A stretch of DNA of 38,912 bases from an uncultured Bacilli bacterium (lineage in GTDB: Bacteria; Bacillota_I; Bacilli_A; RF39; UBA660). The position numbers and the translations under genes are program-made. Below the pieces are notes generated by a model that was not told the origin of the DNA, ran no database searches, and worked only from the letters and a program-made list of their open reading frames with translations. The stretch spans positions 1-38,912 of the forward strand of contig CAKPIS010000010.1 in NCBI GenBank assembly GCA_934162425.1, read 5' to 3'. This document shows positions 24,246-33,452 of the stretch, one piece after another (position 1 is the stretch's first letter; the number at the start of each line of letters is the position of its first letter).

Positions 24246-26201
24246 TTATAAATCACCCTTATAAAAATATATTTTCATTGCATCTTCAGAATATTTTGGT
24301 TTTGATACATCTATATCTAATACTTTTCCAATATAATAAATAATAAACTGCGAAGCTATTAACAAATCAAACTCAGCAATCATACCATCATATTCGCTTT
24401 CTATTACTATATTGTTGCTACCTAAATATTTTAATAATTCTTGTTCATATTTTGTAGTATTCTTTTGCTTAAAATATATTGAGCAAATATTATTTAAGTT
24501 TTCATAATTAATAAACCTTCCATGTGAAAAATTCTTTTTCTCATGAATAATACAATTGCAAACGCCTGATTCAATAATCTTACTTTCTAAATCGTAGCAA
24601 GCAGTATCAGTATAATCACCACGAAATAAATTTATTAATCCATGTTCTTTTATTTTTTCTATAAAGTTTTTGTTTACTATGTTTTTTATTTTTTCATTCC
24701 AATTATTAATTGACTTTTTAATGAAAATATCAAAATCAATAGAAATATTAGTTTTATCAAAATAATACTTTAAAAATATTGCAGCTGGTACAACAGCTCC
24801 CTCAAATGATAGAAAACCTCTTTCTTTTCCTTTATTAGATGAAGTTCTATAGCTTAAAATATTTTTCTTTAAAATACCAGTTTTTAATACGATTTTTTGT
24901 AGTTGTCCTTTCGTAACAATATAAATATTTTTATTTTCAAAATCTTTAACACTATTAATAATATCATTAGTTGTGCCTGAGTAAGAAAACAATATTATTT
25001 TATTTATATTCTTATTATTTCTATATAAAATGTCTCTTGGATACATTGGATAAGTATTACATCCATATAACATATTTATAACTTTTGATGCAAAATTTGC
25101 TCCAGCATATGATCCACCAGTCCCAACAAATAAACAATTACTATTTTCATTAAAATCTATATTATTAACCTTATTACATACACCCGAATTAACTGCATTA
25201 GTAATTCTAGTTTCTAAATTATTAATATTTAGATTACATCTTTTTATTTGTTTTCTCTCATTATATATAAAACTGTCGCAAGTGCATTTATTATCATCAT
25301 TTTTTATTTTAAATAAAGAATTGATATGTCCTCTAGCTCCCATTTTAGACACAACTTTTGAAGTGAGTTTATTTGAATTTTCATACCATTTTTCAAATAA
25401 ATTAGGATCATATTCAAAATTATTTTTTATAACATCTCTTATTATGCTAGATATAAATGCATCGCCAGCTCCAGTAGAGTCAGCAACATTACCTTTATTA
25501 ATTAAAGAAAAGTTATATATTTTATTTTTATATATAAAACTTGCTCCAGCATCTCCTTTAGTTATAGTCATAAATTTAGGAGATAAGAGCTTAAATAATT
25601 CTAAATCATTTTTAAGATTTAATTTATTTATCAAATACTTTGATACCCTTTCATTAAAATTAATAATTTCAAATTTATTTCGTATTTTATTAATTATTTC
25701 TTTTTCTTTTAAATTTTCAAATTCAAAATATTGACCTAAATCTATTACTTTTTTATTATTAATATCATCTATAATTATTTGATTTTTATCATTTAAATTG
25801 TCGAATACTAATATATCATCATTTTTAATATCTTCAATAATACTATTAACATCTATTAAACTATCATTATACCAACTTTTATTATTACAAAAAGGGCACC
25901 TTTTCTTAGATATAAATGTTAATTTATCATCATTTTCAAAATAAGAAACATGAAAAGCTCTTGTTCTTTCTCTTTCTAACTTTTTAATATTAGAAACATC
26001 AACATTTATTTTTTTTAAACTTTTTATTGTCATTTCACCTTGAATATCATTGCCACAAGATCCATATACAGATGTATTTAATCCCATTTTTGCTAAATTT
26101 GCAATTATATTATGCGAAGTCATTCCACCATTAACACCTAATAGTTTTCCATTTTTATAGTAATAGTCTAATACTAAATCTCCTATGCTTACTACTCTCA
26201 T
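24246..26201 (-). CDS. PfkB-family sugar kinase fused to a sugar isomerase (SIS) domain
   Basis: The product has 651 residues and two enzymes in one chain. Residues 1-295 are a ribokinase-like PfkB domain with the sugar-binding GVNGGMTSHN at 22-31 and the catalytic DSTGAGDAF at 241-249. Residues about 325-651 are a SIS module with GTGGSYAG at 360-367, SYSGTT at 406-411 and a second half including NFSHGRF. A CPFC at 102-105 and a CTC at 306-308 are odd additions that may bind metal. Separate PfkB and SIS proteins act together in fructosamine catabolism (FrlD and FrlB), so phosphorylation followed by isomerisation or deglycation of a sugar is a plausible inference. It is the last gene of the operon. 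Confidence 0.88.
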   Translation of the reverse strand: MRVVSIGDLVLDYYYKNGKLLGVNGGMTSHNIIANLAKMGLNTSVYGSCGNDIQGEMTIKSLKKINVDVSNIKKLERERTRAFHVSYFENDDKLTFISKKRCPFCNNKSWYNDSLIDVNSIIEDIKNDDILVFDNLNDKNQIIIDDINNKKVIDLGQYFEFENLKEKEIINKIRNKFEIINFNERVSKYLINKLNLKNDLELFKLLSPKFMTITKGDAGASFIYKNKIYNFSLINKGNVADSTGAGDAFISSIIRDVIKNNFEYDPNLFEKWYENSNKLTSKVVSKMGARGHINSLFKIKNDDNKCTCDSFIYNERKQIKRCNLNINNLETRITNAVNSGVCNKVNNIDFNENSNCLFVGTGGSYAGANFASKVINMLYGCNTYPMYPRDILYRNNKNINKIILFSYSGTTNDIINSVKDFENKNIYIVTKGQLQKIVLKTGILKKNILSYRTSSNKGKERGFLSFEGAVVPAAIFLKYYFDKTNISIDFDIFIKKSINNWNEKIKNIVNKNFIEKIKEHGLINLFRGDYTDTACYDLESKIIESGVCNCIIHEKKNFSHGRFINYENLNNICSIYFKQKNTTKYEQELLKYLGSNNIVIESEYDGMIAEFDLLIASQFIIYYIGKVLDIDVSKPKYSEDAMKIYFYKGDL

Positions 26202-26204
26202 ATT

Positions 26205-26837
26205 TTATTCTCCCTTTATATTTTTATCTAACCATTCATATAAATATTTATCTTTAAATGCATGTGAAGTGAGGTAATGATTGTCATTTTCTACAATTTT
26301 TAGTTCTACGTTAGTTGCACCTACATCCTTTAATTTATCGTATAAAACCAAACTTTGATTTACATCTACAACATCATCTTTATCTCCGTGATAAATCAAT
26401 ATTTTTTTATCTTTTATATTCATAAGCACTTGCTTAATTGGAAGCATCATTCCACCAGATACCGATACTATTCCCTTAAATAAATTCGGCCTTGATGCAA
26501 TATAATTCCATGCTCCAAAAGCACCCATACTGCTTCCCATTATGCATACTTTTTCTTTATCGTACTTATATTCGCCATATACTTTTTTTAAAATTTTCTC
26601 AACATCTTTTAAATGATAATCCCAGAAATTATTATAACTGCACTGAGGGGCAACAGCAATATACGATATATCAAATTTATTCATATATTTAGGTAGAGCA
26701 TATTTTTCTATGTCCTCTATCTTCTCTCCTCTTTCTCCTATTCCATGTAAAAATAATAATAGTGGCATATTTTCCCTTACATTTTCCGGAAAATATACTA
26801 TGTAATTAATTCCTAGTTTATAGTATTTCTTTAACAT
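26205..26837 (-). CDS. Alpha/beta hydrolase (esterase or dienelactone hydrolase-like)
   Basis: The product has 210 residues and is cytosolic. The nucleophile elbow is GSSMG with Ser103, the acid is in HGDKDDVV at 150-157 and the His is His187 in NDNHY. The oxyanion loop LHGIGERG is at 30-37. This set matches small prolyl-oligopeptidase or DLH-type esterases. It overlaps the end of the acyltransferase gene by 20 bases and has an AAGGAG ribosome binding site. It may remove an ester put on by the acyltransferase next door, but that pairing is inferred. Confidence 0.87.
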   Translation of the reverse strand: MLKKYYKLGINYIVYFPENVRENMPLLLFLHGIGERGEKIEDIEKYALPKYMNKFDISYIAVAPQCSYNNFWDYHLKDVEKILKKVYGEYKYDKEKVCIMGSSMGAFGAWNYIASRPNLFKGIVSVSGGMMLPIKQVLMNIKDKKILIYHGDKDDVVDVNQSLVLYDKLKDVGATNVELKIVENDNHYLTSHAFKDKYLYEWLDKNIKGE

Positions 26838-27519
26838 TTTTTCTCCTTACCTTTTTATATGTCTTAATTTTGTCTATATTATATATTTCTTCTTGTAAAT
26901 TATTAAAAAATAATCCAATATGATATCCATCCTGAAATGCGTGGTTTACAATTAAAGAAACATCAATATAAATTTTATCATCTTGTGAATAATATTTACC
27001 CCAGCATACCTTTGGTTTGCTATTCTTTTTGCTGAAGTCAATAGCATCCTTAAAATTAGAAAATGATACCCATGGAATACATGTTACATTAACCTTATTC
27101 ATATCCTCTAATCCTGAAATCTTATAATATGGAATACCATTAGAAGCATCATGACATGCACTGCAAAATTCAGAAATAAAGTCATAAAATTCTTCAGTGT
27201 AACACACATACCTTGTAAAATTCAATTCTTGATTTTTATCTATAACTGTTGCAGTCATAGCCAATTTCTCATATTTATAAATCATTATTTCATTATTAGA
27301 CTTACCATATCCATAATAAAACGAATCTATTTGACTAAATGATTTTAGAACATAATAAGACATTCCACCATAAAATGATATTTTATTTTCCTTACAATAC
27401 TTAACCAAATTAGTTACATCTATTTTGGTTACCAATCCTGTATAAGGATCATCATACTTTGAAAATGTTTTGTAAGCTAGTTTTCGTCTCCATTCATTAA
27501 CATCAATTTTTTCCCTCAT
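26818..27519 (-). CDS. Chloramphenicol acetyltransferase-fold acyltransferase
   Basis: The product has 233 residues. The CAT active-site motif appears as VNHAFQDGYH, with catalytic His193 and structural Asp197. The first His of the usual HHxxxDG is Asn here. PWVSF near 149-153 matches the conserved CAT strand, and the N-terminal RRKLAYKTF matches the family start. True antibiotic resistance is one possibility. Its position inside a biosynthesis-like operon makes acylation of a small molecule equally likely. The start overlaps the HAD-PRTase stop as ATGA. Confidence 0.87.
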   Translation of the reverse strand: MREKIDVNEWRRKLAYKTFSKYDDPYTGLVTKIDVTNLVKYCKENKISFYGGMSYYVLKSFSQIDSFYYGYGKSNNEIMIYKYEKLAMTATVIDKNQELNFTRYVCYTEEFYDFISEFCSACHDASNGIPYYKISGLEDMNKVNVTCIPWVSFSNFKDAIDFSKKNSKPKVCWGKYYSQDDKIYIDVSLIVNHAFQDGYHIGLFFNNLQEEIYNIDKIKTYKKVRRKNVKEIL

Positions 27520-29849
27520 TTTATTAAGCTCTTTCTGTGTTCACCAACTTCACTGTTTACATTAAAATTATGATTTTTTATCAAACATTCTATTATTTTC
27601 TTTCTATTTAAATCAAAGACTCCTAATGAATCAGTGTAATCAATATTTCCATTTTTATTTATCCAATCATCATCCTTCCAACTATAAGGACTGCTAAAGC
27701 ACAAACCATATATATAATCAAAAAACAAATGATAATCAATTGCACAAGGATTATTCAAAAACATTTGATCAATTCTATTAATACTAGGATATCTTACTAT
27801 ACAAATATTTTTAACATTAATATCACAGTCATACAAAGAGTTAATAGCTAATTGTAACGTTTTACCAGTTAAAACATTATCATCAAACAAATCCAAATTG
27901 GAATGTTTAAAATCATCACAATTAATTAATCCACCAAAATCATTTATATCAAAATTTCTTAAGTCTAGTAATTGCTTGTTTGTATAACCGGATACCTTTT
28001 TACTAAACTTTAAAAGTAATAATCTATCAACTTTATTTTGATTTATTATTTTAGCTATTATTGGTAGCTCTATGCCACCATAACTCAATCCACATGCATC
28101 TATAAATTTATCATTATTACATTTTTCATTATATAACGAAACCGCTACATAATTTTCAGCAAAATTATCAATTTCTCTATACGCCCTGTAACTTTTTGAA
28201 TAATCTTCTTTCTCTTTGCTTTCTAATTCTACATTCAAATTATTTTTCAAAATATTTTTAACATCACTCATATTTTTAATAATATCGTTCTTAACTATAT
28301 TATATTTTGGTTTAAAACATATCATACTCATTGTATTCTCTACATTCATAAGGGATTTATACAGTTCAGAGACATTTTTTTCATCATTATAAGTAATTTC
28401 TAACAGTATATTCTTATCATTGTACTTTGAAGCCAAATGGTGATTTAGTAAAATCAATAAAACATTTCTACAATTATCTAAAACTCCTAGCAATAATTTT
28501 TTATTACTTTGACTATTTAAATTATTTGTATCTAAAATAGCTTGTAATGAATCATCTAAAAAGTTCAAATAGTTTTCATACCAATTTAATACATCGTTTT
28601 TTGAAGTAATATCAATTCCATTGCTACTTATTCTATTTGATATAAAATAATAATATGTATCAGAACCTCTTAAAAGATAATTATTGTCATCCCTTATTGA
28701 ATAGGATTGGTTTTCATCATTTGATGTCAACCATAATTCTTTTAATGGATTGTCATCTAAAAGTTCCATTTCATACATAGGAATTTTAATACTTCCACTA
28801 AATCTATCAAACAAATCATCTATTGTGTTACAATCGTTAAAATTACTATTTATTATATCGTTGTATTTTTTTAATAATTTTTGCCTTCCAAGAACAATAC
28901 TTTTTTCCACCTCAGCAAACTGACGTTTATAATTTTGTTTTTCAGCTTTTTCTAAACATACAGTTGGCAATATTTTTGCATTCTTTATTAATTGCAATGT
29001 AGCTTCTACTCCGTTTATTATGTTTCCATTATCATCAAAAACAGGAAAACAAGAATCAATGAATCCACTAGTCTTATCTACACTATATCCTTGATTGCAA
29101 TTTAGCATTGTATAATCATTTCCTCTTAAATCTCCACAATCACCAATTCTTATCATAGAATTTCTAGGCACACCAATTATATTTTCTGTTCTTTCAATCG
29201 CTTTATCTTTTGTTGCAGTTCCTACTTGAATGACAGATTTATTCTTGTACATACCTCTTGTTAAATAAATTCCATTAAATTTCTTGACGGTTGCATAATC
29301 ATTCACACTATCAAATATTGAATTAATTATTTTGTTATTATCTGTATTAAATACCATTCTTACATTTATAATACTATTAGTTTTTAAATCTCTCGAGTAT
29401 GTTATGACAAAATAATTACCATAAGCAGAATGTTCCTTTATTTCTTTTACAAAATTACTTATTTCTAACAATTGATTCAATTCATCTTTAGTTGATATGT
29501 ATACGTTTTCATTTAAAAAACTTTCTGGTGTTACATCATTACTATAAAACAATCTAGCTCCATCATTTGTCAAAACATATATCCTTTTTAAGTCATCATC
29601 AGTTATTTTTTTATTATTTCGAATGTGATAATAAATATCATTTCTTAAATCATTCAATCCAGTTTCTCCACGACCTGTGATAAATACGATTGGAATTTTT
29701 TTATTCAACAAATTAATAATCATATCTATAGCTCTATCATCAATAACTTTAGAATTTTTAATAGTTAGAGTTCCATCAATATCAAAACATACGGCATTAT
29801 ATTTTTGTTCTAATGATTTAAGGTAGTTCTCATACAATTTGTTTTTCAT
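27516..29849 (-). CDS. HAD phosphatase fused to a phosphoribosyltransferase-like domain
   Basis: The product has 777 residues. The N-terminus is a Cof-type HAD hydrolase with FDIDGTLT at 22-29 (Asp23, Asp25), FITGRGE as motif II and IGDCGDLRGND as the metal-binding end. A long middle region is mostly helical and unassigned. The C-terminal part has a type I PRTase PRPP-binding loop, DDNVLTGKT at 656-664, preceded by a DACGLSYGGIELP segment. HAD-PRTase combinations are known from operons proposed to make nucleoside-like metabolites. Whether it adds or removes a ribosyl phosphate cannot be told. The ribosome binding site is GGGAGG. Confidence 0.85.
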   Translation of the reverse strand: MKNKLYENYLKSLEQKYNAVCFDIDGTLTIKNSKVIDDRAIDMIINLLNKKIPIVFITGRGETGLNDLRNDIYYHIRNNKKITDDDLKRIYVLTNDGARLFYSNDVTPESFLNENVYISTKDELNQLLEISNFVKEIKEHSAYGNYFVITYSRDLKTNSIINVRMVFNTDNNKIINSIFDSVNDYATVKKFNGIYLTRGMYKNKSVIQVGTATKDKAIERTENIIGVPRNSMIRIGDCGDLRGNDYTMLNCNQGYSVDKTSGFIDSCFPVFDDNGNIINGVEATLQLIKNAKILPTVCLEKAEKQNYKRQFAEVEKSIVLGRQKLLKKYNDIINSNFNDCNTIDDLFDRFSGSIKIPMYEMELLDDNPLKELWLTSNDENQSYSIRDDNNYLLRGSDTYYYFISNRISSNGIDITSKNDVLNWYENYLNFLDDSLQAILDTNNLNSQSNKKLLLGVLDNCRNVLLILLNHHLASKYNDKNILLEITYNDEKNVSELYKSLMNVENTMSMICFKPKYNIVKNDIIKNMSDVKNILKNNLNVELESKEKEDYSKSYRAYREIDNFAENYVAVSLYNEKCNNDKFIDACGLSYGGIELPIIAKIINQNKVDRLLLLKFSKKVSGYTNKQLLDLRNFDINDFGGLINCDDFKHSNLDLFDDNVLTGKTLQLAINSLYDCDINVKNICIVRYPSINRIDQMFLNNPCAIDYHLFFDYIYGLCFSSPYSWKDDDWINKNGNIDYTDSLGVFDLNRKKIIECLIKNHNFNVNSEVGEHRKSLIK

Positions 29850-29854
29850 AATAA

Positions 29855-30370
29855 TTACCTCCCTATTAAAAACTCCAGACTTTTAACTTTTTTATCAGTA
29901 TTTTCATTAATAGATGAATCAAAGATAAAACCAGTACCATTATTTTCAATCCAACCTTCAATATTTTTTCTAGAATCATCAATTAGCAATTGTTTGTTAG
30001 GAATTATAATTTGATGTTTTTTTATCCCTGGTGGAACAAAAAACACAGGACACATTATATTTCTCTTTTGTCTCAAATTTTCAATCTTCACTTTCATTTC
30101 ATATAGAGTATGAATTTTTGTTAAAATCGCTATTTTTCTTTTTCTTGATTCAAGTTCTTTTATTATCTCAACTGAATTATTAATTTCACTAGCTTCAGTA
30201 ATAATATAATCCCACTCCTCTGTATGTAACTCGGTATACTTAAAATATTCGTTAAATTCTTCTTTATCTTTATGATTGTGAAAACCTAGCTCATATTTCC
30301 TTTCTAACATTCTTTTCTCAGAATCTAAAATAACGCCATCAAAATCTATAAAGGTATAGTCATTAATCAT
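29855..30370 (-). CDS. Small HAD-like hydrolase, first gene of the operon
   Basis: The product has 171 residues. HAD motif I is FIDFDGVIL near residues 8-16, a Thr motif is in ILTKIHT, and the acidic motif IV is LLIDDSRKN near 127. The short cap suggests a small substrate. The start is ATG 30370 with AGGAGG eight bases upstream; a GTG three bases earlier is less well placed. It is five bases from the HAD-PRTase gene. Confidence 0.82.
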   Translation of the reverse strand: MINDYTFIDFDGVILDSEKRMLERKYELGFHNHKDKEEFNEYFKYTELHTEEWDYIITEASEINNSVEIIKELESRKRKIAILTKIHTLYEMKVKIENLRQKRNIMCPVFFVPPGIKKHQIIIPNKQLLIDDSRKNIEGWIENNGTGFIFDSSINENTDKKVKSLEFLIGR

Positions 30371-30390
30371 CACACGTTCCTCCTAGGCAC

Positions 30391-30399
30391 ATTATAACA
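30391..30399 (-). promoter_or_regulatory. Extended -10 promoter of the five-gene operon
   Basis: TGTTATAAT with a poor -35. The predicted start lies at or next to the AGGAGG, giving a nearly absent leader. A poor -35 is typical of activator-dependent promoters, and the WYL gene ends 35 bases upstream. Confidence 0.6.
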
Positions 30400-30425
30400 C
30401 GAAAAAATGAAATATTTTGTCTTTT

Positions 30426-31016
30426 TTATTTTACATTAACAATTCTCTTCAATTCAAAATGTCTTATGTCGTTTCTTAACTCACAAAAAGCCGTAACGTA
30501 ATAATTATTTTTATATTTAAATAAGTGAAGCGGATGTATTATTCTTTTTGACTTACTTCCATCAATATCATTATAGATAATTTCAATTTTATCATTTTTA
30601 TTTATAGCAGTTTCAATCAATTTTTCAATCTCTCCAGGTGTATTTAAATTTATATTTGAAATATACTTACTTTTCTCATCATAAATTGAATACATTTTTT
30701 TAGCCTTATCCAAAAATTCTTTGAATTTATCTGTATATTTAAAATCACTATATAATAATAAATTATATATGTTATTTAATAGCTGAATGTCATATTTATT
30801 TATACTTGTATAATTTTTTACTTTATCTATCATAAAATATCCACCATTTGGGCCTTTAAACGATTCAATTGCAATACCGTTATTGCATATTTCATCCTTG
30901 TAGTAACGAATCATTCTTTCAGTCACTCCAATTTTTTCTGATAATTCTCTTATTGTATAAATATTACCAGTGTTTAACAAATCGACCATATACAACATAT
31001 TTGATAATTTTCCCAT
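30426..31016 (-). CDS. WYL-domain transcriptional regulator
   Basis: The product has 196 residues. The N-terminal 55 residues form a DeoR/HTH_11-type winged helix (YTIRELSEKIGVTERMIRYYKDEI). The C-terminal part is a WYL domain with the signature IHPLHLFKYKNNYYVTAFCE and the closing KRIVNVK. It lacks the WCX extension of longer members. WYL domains sense ligands or nucleic acids and often control DNA damage, defence or catabolic genes. It sits directly upstream of the five-gene operon in the same direction and is its likely regulator. The ribosome binding site is GAGGTGATG. Confidence 0.9.
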   Translation of the reverse strand: MGKLSNMLYMVDLLNTGNIYTIRELSEKIGVTERMIRYYKDEICNNGIAIESFKGPNGGYFMIDKVKNYTSINKYDIQLLNNIYNLLLYSDFKYTDKFKEFLDKAKKMYSIYDEKSKYISNINLNTPGEIEKLIETAINKNDKIEIIYNDIDGSKSKRIIHPLHLFKYKNNYYVTAFCELRNDIRHFELKRIVNVK

Positions 31017-31037
31017 GGCATCACCTCAACATCAAAC

Positions 31038-31046
31038 ATTATAACA
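31038..31046 (-). promoter_or_regulatory. Extended -10 promoter of the WYL gene
   Basis: TGTTATAAT lies about 22 bases before the start, with no clear -35. Confidence 0.6.
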
Positions 31047-31085
31047 TAAAAATTATTTTATTATTTAATATCACAATGTTTTAAA

Positions 31086-31119
31086 CAAAAAAATAATTAT
31101 AGCAAATACCTATAATTAT
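31086..31119 (-). terminator. Terminator of the 177-aa gene
   Basis: ATAATTATAG and CTATAATTAT form a ten-pair stem with a seven-base loop, followed by seven T on the minus strand. Confidence 0.8.
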
Positions 31120-31146
31120 CTTATAAAATAAACTAAGCATTAAATA

Positions 31147-31680
31147 TTATTTCTTTAACCTTTTAACCATATTAGAATAATCATCAATATATAATATATT
31201 ATCAGATGCTTCTTTAGCTTCCAGCATTAAACTTTTAAGTTTTTCACTAACATCTTCTTTATTTGCAACATAACAAAAACTACCCTTAGAATTTTTCTTA
31301 AACGGTTTAATTTCTAAATAATCTTTATAAACTATATATGAATATTTTGGTAAATCAAGACTTATTTCCATACCCCTATCTATAAACATAACTAACTTTT
31401 CATCAAATAAAATACCCTTATTTACATTATATACACCCTTATTGCTTGAAAAAGTATATATTTTATCTTCATGACTTTTTAATATGTTAAGACTAAATAC
31501 TTCATAAGCTTCTACTATATTATTTTCTTTTAAATATGTTTTTAAATGTTTAGGTGCTATTAATGGATTATAAAATATTGCTAGTGTTTTTTCATCATCT
31601 AAAAACTTTATATATCTTTTCATGCCAGGTATATCACCTTTTTCTAGATCACTTAAAAATATTATAAATTTTTTATTCAT
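31147..31680 (-). CDS. Uncharacterised 177-aa protein
   Basis: No family is recognised. The product is cytosolic with mixed alpha/beta composition. The N-terminal strand KFIIFLSDLEKGDIPGMK and later the LVMFIDRGMEISLDLPKYS segment are the most distinctive parts. The start follows AAAGGGAGATG. It is divergent from the ylbJ-like gene and ends in a strong terminator, so it is monocistronic. Confidence 0.78.
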   Translation of the reverse strand: MNKKFIIFLSDLEKGDIPGMKRYIKFLDDEKTLAIFYNPLIAPKHLKTYLKENNIVEAYEVFSLNILKSHEDKIYTFSSNKGVYNVNKGILFDEKLVMFIDRGMEISLDLPKYSYIVYKDYLEIKPFKKNSKGSFCYVANKEDVSEKLKSLMLEAKEASDNILYIDDYSNMVKRLKK

Positions 31681-31765
31681 ATAATTACATCTCCCTTTAT
31701 TTAATTTTATTAGTAAGATGTATATAAATATTCATTATTTTATATATTTTGTAATAATAGTTATT

Positions 31766-32632
31766 ATGATGAAAAAGAAAAATATTATATTTATTTATAT
31801 ACTTATATTAATAGAATTTTTAGTGTTATCTAACTCTAAAATAATTGTTGCTAGTATATTAAAATCTTCTTATATGTTTTTTATTAAAATATTTCCTAGT
31901 TTATTTCCAACTATGTTAATAGGAATGATATTAGTTAAAAATAATGTAGAAATAGTTATTCCAAAGTTTATTAAGAACTTATTTAAAAAACTATTTAATT
32001 TTGATGATAATATGACTAATATATTTATTATGTCTATTATATGTGGAACTCCATCTAATGCTATATTTATTAATGAATATTTAAAAAAGGGATTAATAAA
32101 TAGTAAAACTGCTGAAAATTTATTATGTGTAACACATTTTGTAAATCCACTATTTGTTATAAATACAGGAATAAATTTATTTAATAGTAAAACATATGGA
32201 ATAATTATTCTTTTAATGCTTTACTTATCTAATATAATTAAAGCTTTTATTTTAAAACGTAATTTTATATCTTGCTGTAATCAAAATAAAACATATAAAA
32301 ATAAATCTATAATACAAAGTATAAATGAATCTATTAAAGGAACTATTTATTCTCTTTTAAATATATTTTCAGTAGTTATACTATTTAATATGTTAACTAA
32401 TTTAATTAGAGCTATATTTAATTTAAATATTACAAGTTCATTTATAATTAACTCTATTTTAGAGATGACAGGCGCTATTACTAATTTATCATTAGTAAAT
32501 ATTCCATTTAAACTTTTTGTAGCATATTATATTTTATCTTTTGGAGGATTATGTATTTGGATGCAAGTTATATCTTCTATTAATGATAAAAATATTCATT
32601 ATAAAAAATATGTTCTTTTTAGAATATTATAA
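31766..32632 (+). CDS. ylbJ: Sporulation integral membrane protein YlbJ-like
   Basis: YlbJ is a polytopic membrane protein required for normal Bacillus spores. The product has about 288 residues with at least six hydrophobic segments. Family motifs are FPSLFPTMLIG, SIICGTPSNA and THFVNPLFVI, as in the nucleoside-recognition/Gate superfamily. The start is uncertain. Two ATG codons at 31766 and 31769 begin a normal N-terminus, but no Shine-Dalgarno precedes them. A frame from ATG 31718 adds a further hydrophobic stretch and also lacks one. The gene precedes the MBL-fold gene and tmcAL; in Bacillus subtilis ylbJ and ylbM are also close together. Confidence 0.85.
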   Translation: MMKKKNIIFIYILILIEFLVLSNSKIIVASILKSSYMFFIKIFPSLFPTMLIGMILVKNNVEIVIPKFIKNLFKKLFNFDDNMTNIFIMSIICGTPSNAIFINEYLKKGLINSKTAENLLCVTHFVNPLFVINTGINLFNSKTYGIIILLMLYLSNIIKAFILKRNFISCCNQNKTYKNKSIIQSINESIKGTIYSLLNIFSVVILFNMLTNLIRAIFNLNITSSFIINSILEMTGAITNLSLVNIPFKLFVAYYILSFGGLCIWMQVISSINDKNIHYKKYVLFRIL

Positions 32633-32637
32633 TTTTA

Positions 32638-32646
32638 TGTTAAAAT
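32638..32646 (+). promoter_or_regulatory. Extended -10 upstream of the MBL-fold gene
   Basis: TGTTAAAAT lies just after the ylbJ stop codon and about 23 bases before the next start. Confidence 0.45.
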
Positions 32647-32669
32647 GTACTTAAGGGAAGTGATTTTAT

Positions 32670-33437
32670 ATGACTACTATAACTTGGTACGGTACTTTTA
32701 GTTTAAAACTTAGAAATGATAATGATACTATTTTATTTGATCCATTTATTAGATTTTATAAAAGACTAGATAAGAACTTTAAAAATAATTTTTATAACGT
32801 TAAAAATATATTTATTACACATGGTCATATTGATCATACTATGGATTTAGTAGATTTATATAAAGATAAAGACGCACTAATTCATACAACTATTTGTCCT
32901 TATAATAGATTATTATCTGACGGGATAAGTAAAGATAAATTAGTTAAAATAAATTATAATGATAAGTTTAAAGTAGGAAAAATAGATATTAAAGTAATAA
33001 AAGGAAAACACATTAAATTTGACTATAAATTAGTTTTAGATACCCTATTTAATAAAAATGTGATAAAATATCACAGTAATTTACCTATTATTATTAAAAA
33101 TCATTTAAAATGCCATGAAAATGGTGAAACAGTTTGTTATTTTGTTAAAACTGATAATAAAAAGTTATTATTTATAGGTAGTATGGCATTAGATAAAAAT
33201 ACTATTTATCCTAAGAATGTTGATTATCTAATATTAGCATATCAAGGAAGAAGTGATTTAGATAAAAAGATAGTTCCTATTATAGATAAAATAAAACCTA
33301 AATCAATAATATTATCTCATTTTGATAACTCATTTCCTCCAGTATCTAAAGATGTTGATATAAGTGGGTTAAAAAATGTAATAGATAAAAAAATTAAACT
33401 AATAATTCCAAAATATGAAGAAGAAATACAGTTATAA
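32670..33437 (+). CDS. Metallo-beta-lactamase-fold hydrolase
   Basis: The product has 255 residues. The metal motif is THGHIDHTMD near residues 50-59. A further acidic position (GSMALD) and the late His in LSHFDNSFPP complete the usual ligands. It resembles the UlaG/YycJ-type MBL group rather than beta-lactamases. An insert around LKCHENGETVCY separates the metal sites. The ribosome binding site is AAGGGAAGTGAT. tmcAL follows after a few bases, so the pair is an operon. The substrate is unknown. Confidence 0.85.
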   Translation: MTTITWYGTFSLKLRNDNDTILFDPFIRFYKRLDKNFKNNFYNVKNIFITHGHIDHTMDLVDLYKDKDALIHTTICPYNRLLSDGISKDKLVKINYNDKFKVGKIDIKVIKGKHIKFDYKLVLDTLFNKNVIKYHSNLPIIIKNHLKCHENGETVCYFVKTDNKKLLFIGSMALDKNTIYPKNVDYLILAYQGRSDLDKKIVPIIDKIKPKSIILSHFDNSFPPVSKDVDISGLKNVIDKKIKLIIPKYEEEIQL

Positions 33438-33452
33438 GAAAGGTTGATGTAC

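Noticed and set aside
26818..31016. Reading the WYL operon as an antibiotic resistance cassette
   Set aside because: Only the CAT-fold gene points that way. The other four genes are sugar, phosphate and ester enzymes.
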